A stretch of DNA of 33,982 nt, from the NCBI GenBank assembly GCA_019649035.1, contig BMAT01006617.1:133130-167111 (forward strand), in the 5' to 3' direction. Source of the stretch: Elysia marginata (Eukaryota > Mollusca > Gastropoda > Plakobranchidae). Every line of letters begins with the position of its first letter. The stretch's first letter is position 1. The notes below the pieces were generated by a model. That model saw nothing but the letters and a program-made list of their open reading frames with translations. It had not been told where the DNA came from and searched no databases. Of the stretch, positions 33,501 to 33,982 are shown in pieces. The position numbers were made by a program, and so were the translations under genes.

Positions 33501-33591
33501 CAGCAGGATCTTCCTCAACTTTCAACATCATGCAGATGATTCAAGCCATCAAGAGTAAGACTGGCGGCAACTCCTTGAGAGATCAATCAAG
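17667..33591 (+). CDS. ZC3H4: ZC3H4/ZC3H6-like tandem CCCH zinc-finger protein, 13 exons, 3' end beyond the window
   Basis: Joined exons: 17667-18534, 21659-21777, 22194-22510, 23231-23270, 23751-23909, 24639-24756, 25818-25945, 27317-27461, 27920-28019, 28825-30332, 31131-31322, 31818-31918, 33371-33591 (4016 coding bases, about 1338 residues so far). All junctions keep frame. The order [11 protein letters not shown], three CCCH fingers (491-564), IPSLFE (640-645), Met-rich repeats, [13 protein letters not shown] and DFYSSEEE...[10 protein letters not shown] is that of vertebrate ZC3H4/6/8 proteins; human ZC3H4 has the same order as I recall it. Known role: a nuclear RNA-binding protein. ZC3H4 with WDR82 terminates or destabilises non-coding transcripts, and fly Su(s) has a related role. 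Which vertebrate paralogue is closest is undecided; an invertebrate would probably have one co-orthologue. Start: ATG 17667 gives the longest frame, but ATG 17682 (G at -3 and +4; [11 protein letters not shown]) has the better initiation context. Residue numbers here count from 17667. Introns are GT-AG except the AT-AC intron 24757-25817. Confidence 0.9.
18545..19885. repeat. Degenerate minisatellite in intron 1
   Basis: Begins about 10 bases after the exon 1 donor. The first part (to about 18930) has units of about 29 bases of the form AATGTCCCTTGGWCCCTACA followed by TMAATAACC. The second part (about 19190-19670) has units of about 25 bases of the form CAAATGTCCCTTGGTCCTCG followed by TATCA, some reading ATGACTATTGGTCC. 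In between and after are more diverged units. I count at least 30 recognisable TTGGTCC-like cores. Several open frames on both strands across it are by-products. It is noncoding as far as I can tell. Confidence 0.85.
19886..20440. other. Intron 1 interior, nothing recognised
   Basis: Ordinary AT-rich intronic sequence with a C-run at 19972-19981. No exon with good splice sites and conserved content was seen. Confidence 0.4.
20441..20469. repeat. (GT)n followed by a G run
   Basis: About ten GT dinucleotides passing into eight G residues, in intron 1. Confidence 0.9.
20520..20545. repeat. (AAAAT)n short tandem repeat
   Basis: Five near-perfect AAAAT pentamer units in intron 1. Confidence 0.9.
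21493..21572. other. Assembly gap (80 N) in intron 1
   Basis: A run of N in the last part of intron 1, 86 bases before exon 2. The nominal size may not be real, so an additional small exon hidden here cannot be excluded, although exons 1 and 2 already join in frame. Confidence 0.99.
21659..21777 (+). CDS. ZC3H4: Exon 2: basic linker
   Basis: Residues 290-329. The acceptor is TTTTCTCTAG and the donor AAG followed by GTGAGT. It completes Gly290 and encodes [20 protein letters not shown] followed by a charged [19 protein letters not shown]. Rich in Lys/Arg/Asp with Ser-Pro and Arg-Ser sites. No folded domain recognised; assignment rests on frame continuity and splice-site quality. Confidence 0.8.
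21840..21975 (+). repeat. Possible 3' end of a SINE/LINE with ATT-rich tail
   Basis: The sequence CACTTGAGCTAACTTTATTT, then GGAAAGTGCGATATAAAT, then an ATTATT-rich stretch resembles the common 3' end of tRNA-derived SINEs and CR1/L2-like elements in invertebrate genomes (a GCGCTATATAAAT-like motif before an ATT tail). It lies in intron 2. The body of the element could not be delimited. A fainter similar signal (AAGTGCTCGATGAAAAAAAT with ATTATT after it) is near 33703. Confidence 0.4.
22194..22510 (+). CDS. ZC3H4: Exon 3: Ser/Gly-rich region ahead of the zinc fingers
   Basis: Residues 330-435. The acceptor is TTACGATCTACAG and the donor GATGG followed by GTGAGT. Starts [20 protein letters not shown], a basic stretch followed by an acidic patch with Ser-Asp/Glu sites typical of casein kinase 2 targets. 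It then becomes Ala/Ser/Gly/Pro-rich ([20 protein letters not shown]) and ends [18 protein letters not shown]. The frame runs on from exon 2 at phase 0. Predicted disordered. Confidence 0.85.
23231..23270 (+). CDS. ZC3H4: Exon 4: 40-base microexon
   Basis: Residues 435-448: one base completing Gly435, then [13 protein letters not shown]. The acceptor is a strong pyrimidine tract ending TTTGTTTCAG and the donor GAT followed by GTAAGG. Small but supported by phase on both sides: its length is 1 modulo 3, exactly what the phase-2 end of exon 3 and phase-0 start of exon 5 need. Confidence 0.82.
23751..23909 (+). CDS. ZC3H4: Exon 5: basic region and first half of zinc finger 1
   Basis: Residues 449-501. 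A strongly basic stretch ([20 protein letters not shown] followed by GGPPRKK) probably serves as nuclear localisation signal and/or RNA contact. [19 protein letters not shown] then holds the first two cysteines of finger 1, Cys491 and Cys499. The donor AAG followed by GTAAGT splits the finger between its second and third cysteine. Confidence 0.92.
24639..24756 (+). CDS. ZC3H4: Exon 6: end of zinc finger 1 and whole zinc finger 2
   Basis: Residues 502-540 plus one base of codon 541. GSGCPFNHD gives Cys505 and His509, completing finger 1 as C-x7-C-x5-C-x3-[20 protein letters not shown] gives finger 2 with Cys522, Cys531, Cys536 and His540, spaced C-x8-C-x4-C-x3-H. Human ZC3H4 finger 2, as I recall it, is C-x7-C-x5-C-x3-H, so the second cysteine is shifted by one here. 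The downstream boundary is not GT: the exon ends at CATG and the intron starts ATATCCTTT. The next in-frame stop would come four codons later (TGA at 24767), so splicing here is required. Confidence 0.92.
24757..25817 (+). other. U12-type AT-AC intron (1061 bases) between zinc fingers 2 and 3
   Basis: The 5' end reads ATATCCTTTT, a perfect match to the minor-spliceosome donor consensus RTATCCTTT. Near the 3' end TCCTTGAC (25800-25807) matches the U12 branch-site consensus TTCCTTRAY, with the branch A at 25806, 11 bases before the terminal AC (25816-25817). There is no long polypyrimidine tract, as usual for U12 introns. Joining CATG to AGAACTATCCATGC gives His-Glu-Asn-Tyr-Pro-Cys, the family's spacing from the finger 2 His to the finger 3 Cys. 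An AT-AG alternative ending at 25814 would be in frame but adds a residue. The body is AT-rich. A GGTTTGAATACC near 25557 resembles a SINE box B. Confidence 0.88.
25818..25945 (+). CDS. ZC3H4: Exon 7: zinc finger 3 and following helix
   Basis: Residues 541-583. [20 protein letters not shown] continues [20 protein letters not shown]. Finger 3 uses Cys545, Cys554, Cys560 and His564 with the canonical C-x8-C-x5-C-x3-H spacing. The PLTEET sequence straight after the final His is a family signature of ZC3H4/6/8. The donor GAT followed by GTAAGT is strong. The three fingers would bind single-stranded RNA, as known for CCCH tandem fingers. Confidence 0.95.
25946..27316 (+). other. Intron 7 with a poly-A/poly-G run and a possible 48-base cassette exon
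   Basis: A 1371-base GT-AG intron. It has an A7-G14 run at about 26268-26289. At 26941-26988 an acceptor-like CCCATGCCCACAG precedes 16 open codons ([16 protein letters not shown]) and a weak donor GTTGTC. Its phase (0-0, 48 bases) would fit as an optional exon. No other exon candidates were seen. Confidence 0.5.
27317..27461 (+). CDS. ZC3H4: Exon 8: acidic Tyr/Asp-rich segment
   Basis: Residues 584-631. The acceptor is GTGAATGTTCCCAG, somewhat poor in pyrimidines, and the donor TTGG followed by GTAAGC. Encodes [20 protein letters not shown] followed by [29 protein letters not shown]. The acidic, tyrosine-rich composition suggests disorder. Phase fits at both ends (0 in, 1 out). Confidence 0.82.
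27920..28019 (+). CDS. ZC3H4: Exon 9: conserved KKIPSLFE motif
   Basis: Residues 632-665. The acceptor is a long T-run ending TTAG and the donor GGAAG followed by GTGAGT. Encodes [20 protein letters not shown], then [22 protein letters not shown] followed by Val and Pro is a hallmark outside the zinc fingers (human ZC3H4, from memory, has [17 protein letters not shown]). This supports the family assignment independently of the CCCH fingers. Confidence 0.92.
28825..30332 (+). CDS. ZC3H4: Exon 10: long Met/Asn/Gly/Gln-rich repeat region and charged helix
   Basis: Residues 665-1167. The acceptor is TCTTCCATTGTCTAG and the donor GAAG followed by GTAAGG. Contains a nine-Gln run (737-745), Asn runs, and about residues 814-924 made of MGNMGQNN-type units. 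Further Gly/Asn/Met-rich sequence follows. About residues 1087-1135 form a highly charged, probably helical segment ([20 protein letters not shown]), followed by an acidic Gly/Ser-rich part. Human ZC3H4 has a Met-rich MHPD-type repeat in the corresponding place after IPSLFE, so a Met-rich low-complexity region is a recurrent trait. Three long antisense open frames here are shadows of the repeat. Confidence 0.93.
29270..29600 (+). repeat. Coding 24-bp tandem repeat (MGNMGQNN units)
   Basis: Within exon 10, units of the form AACATGGGGCAGAACAATATGGGC (24 bases, Asn-Met-Gly-Gln-Asn-Asn-Met-Gly) occur about ten times. Shortened 12-, 15- and 18-base variants and substitutions ([17 protein letters not shown]) are mixed in. 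All length changes are multiples of three. The DNA-level similarity of central units indicates recent slippage or unequal exchange. Confidence 0.92.
31131..31322 (+). CDS. ZC3H4: Exon 11: [13 protein letters not shown] motif and coiled coil
   Basis: Residues 1168-1231. The acceptor is TTATCATTCTCACCAG and the donor AAAG followed by GTTAGT. Encodes [20 protein letters not shown], then [20 protein letters not shown] and an Ala/Glu/Lys-rich helix to AQEAQAK. The LPxxQRxLxxRIQ pattern is shared with ZC3H4 (LPSAQRALYLRIQQKQ from memory). The helix is a plausible protein-interaction segment. Confidence 0.9.
31495..31706. repeat. Three tandem copies of a 70-71-bp unit in intron 11
   Basis: Copies start at 31495, 31566 and 31636. 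Each runs ACTGTTTCAAATCTTTAAAA, AGTACCCATTTACCTTTTTC, AAACTGCATCTATATTTATT, ACTAAGTCGTA with few substitutions, so the duplication is recent. Lies 173 bases after the exon 11 donor. Confidence 0.95.
31818..31918 (+). CDS. ZC3H4: Exon 12: [11 protein letters not shown] acidic motif and [10 protein letters not shown] helix
   Basis: Residues 1232-1265. The acceptor is CTTTTACCAAATCTAG and the donor GAG followed by GTGAGC. Encodes [20 protein letters not shown], then [14 protein letters not shown]. Corresponds to the NWYSSDEDEGGSS...ILKTLRQQ region of ZC3H4 (from memory), a short conserved linear motif in the C-terminal half. The Ser-Ser-Glu-Glu-Glu stretch is a likely casein kinase 2 site. Confidence 0.9.
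31994..32412. mobile_element. hAT-type non-autonomous transposon (MITE), 419 bp, with 8-bp target duplication
   Basis: The element is flanked by perfect direct repeats CTGCACAT at 31986-31993 and 32413-32420. The left end begins TAAGCCTGGGCATGATCC; the right end, read inward on the other strand, begins TAGTGGCGGGCACTGAATCG. They share TA....GGGCA, and both contain TTATTCGG about 35 bases in. An 8-bp duplication and a TA-initial end with GGGC fit the hAT superfamily. The interior is AT-rich with several TCGATTATTCGG-like palindromic segments and no open reading frame, so it depends on a transposase elsewhere. Sits in intron 12. Confidence 0.8.
33048..33115 (+). repeat. tRNA-like SINE head in intron 12
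   Basis: ATGGTTTAGTGGTAGAC fits a tRNA D-arm with box A. GACTCTTGGACCAAGAGC forms an anticodon-like hairpin (CTCTT/AAGAG). CAGGTTTTATCCCTTTG resembles a T-arm, with box B differing from GGTTCGATCCC at the CpG only. The acceptor stem is not recognisable and box B is decayed, so this is a tRNA-derived SINE relic rather than a functional tRNA gene. Its 3' limit is unknown. Confidence 0.5.
33371..33591 (+). CDS. ZC3H4: Exon 13: Ser/Thr-rich stretch and [12 protein letters not shown] helix; gene continues
   Basis: Residues 1266-1338. The acceptor is TTTTTTCTTTTCTTCAAG and the donor TCAAG followed by GTAGGG. Encodes a Ser/Thr/Ala-rich low-complexity run ([20 protein letters not shown] onward) and then [20 protein letters not shown], a probable short amphipathic helix, ending RDQSR. 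The donor is followed by an intron that leaves the window; no stop codon or polyadenylation signal is reached, so the protein is incomplete here. Confidence 0.85.
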
Positions 33592-33982
33592 GTAGGGTGG
33601 CGCTAGAGAATTTGCATGACTCATTTATTTATTAAGTATTTGTTTCAAAGATGTTTTCTTCTACTTTGTATGGGCCCCGCAAAGCACTGTTTTATTGGAT
33701 TTTAAGTGCTCGATGAAAAAAATAGTTATTATCATCGGAACTGCGCCGTTTTCCAGTGACCTTTGTCAAAACATGGTTAAACTCATTGACATACAGGGAA
33801 GATGGCTTAAGGGGAGGGGCGGCACCTGAGACCATTTTTACATATTTCTTAAGTTAGAGAGCTTTTATGTTAATTTTTGGGTTTGCCGTGGTCAAATTAG
33901 AGGAAATAATGGTACTGAGATAAAAAACTCACACTATTGTCATGGTAACGCCGCCATCTTGGATTTTATGATATCAAATAAC
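33592..33982 (+). other. Start of intron 13, with YY1-like and RFX-like sites at the window edge
   Basis: No exon recognised. GCCGCCATCTTGG at 33950-33962 is the exact reverse complement of the YY1 site CCAAGATGGCGGC. Directly before it, ATTGTCATGGTAAC (33936-33949) is close to an RFX X-box. Possible intronic promoter or enhancer, or a repeat-borne site. Confidence 0.3.

Noticed and set aside
1-33982. Search for CRISPR arrays, prokaryotic operons, viral or toxin genes
   Set aside because: None seen. The gene structure (GT-AG and AT-AC introns, long spacers) is animal nuclear DNA, and tandem repeats present lack CRISPR-like regular spacers.

Overview
The window is metazoan nuclear DNA, most likely from a marine invertebrate deuterostome such as an echinoderm or hemichordate. 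The phylum is an inference from general sequence style: AT-rich spacers, triplet microsatellites, abundant TACATGTA and TAGGCCTA palindromes, and long introns. There is no prokaryotic organisation. Two assembly gaps (runs of N) lie at 11200-11379 and 21493-21572.

One gene is clearly recognisable. The right half (17667 to beyond the window end) carries at least 13 coding exons on the + strand of a ZC3H4/ZC3H6/ZC3H8-type (Drosophila suppressor-of-sable-like) tandem CCCH zinc-finger protein. The exons join in frame at every junction. They encode an acidic and basic low-complexity N-terminus with an [11 protein letters not shown] motif, three consecutive CCCH fingers, an IPSLFE motif, a long Met/Asn/Gly/Gln-rich repeat region, a charged helix, an [13 protein letters not shown] segment and a [11 protein letters not shown]...[10 protein letters not shown] segment. 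The 3' end of the gene lies outside the window. The family acts in the nucleus, where ZC3H4 works with WDR82 to restrain non-coding transcription.

The most notable point is the intron between zinc fingers 2 and 3 (24757-25817). It has the hallmarks of a U12-type AT-AC intron: it starts ATATCCTTT, has a TCCTTGAC branch site 11 bases before the end, and ends in AC. Only this splice keeps fingers 2 and 3 intact with the family linker length.

The left half (1 to about 17.2 kb) holds no gene I can identify. It contains two decayed 3' ends of the same non-LTR retrotransposon family (1404-1984 and 10135-10400, both - strand, both with a short-repeat tail), several microsatellites, a diverged tandem duplication (6790-7160) and a possible inverted-repeat element (16255-16704). 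A few open GC-richer stretches on the - strand could be exons of an unrecognised gene.

The introns of the zinc-finger gene carry further repeats. These are a 1.3-kb degenerate minisatellite directly after exon 1, three copies of a 70-71-bp tandem repeat (31495-31706), a 419-bp hAT-type MITE with a perfect 8-bp target duplication (31994-32412) and a tRNA-like SINE head (about 33048-33115). TACATGTA occurs 21 times before position 22084 and not at all after it.
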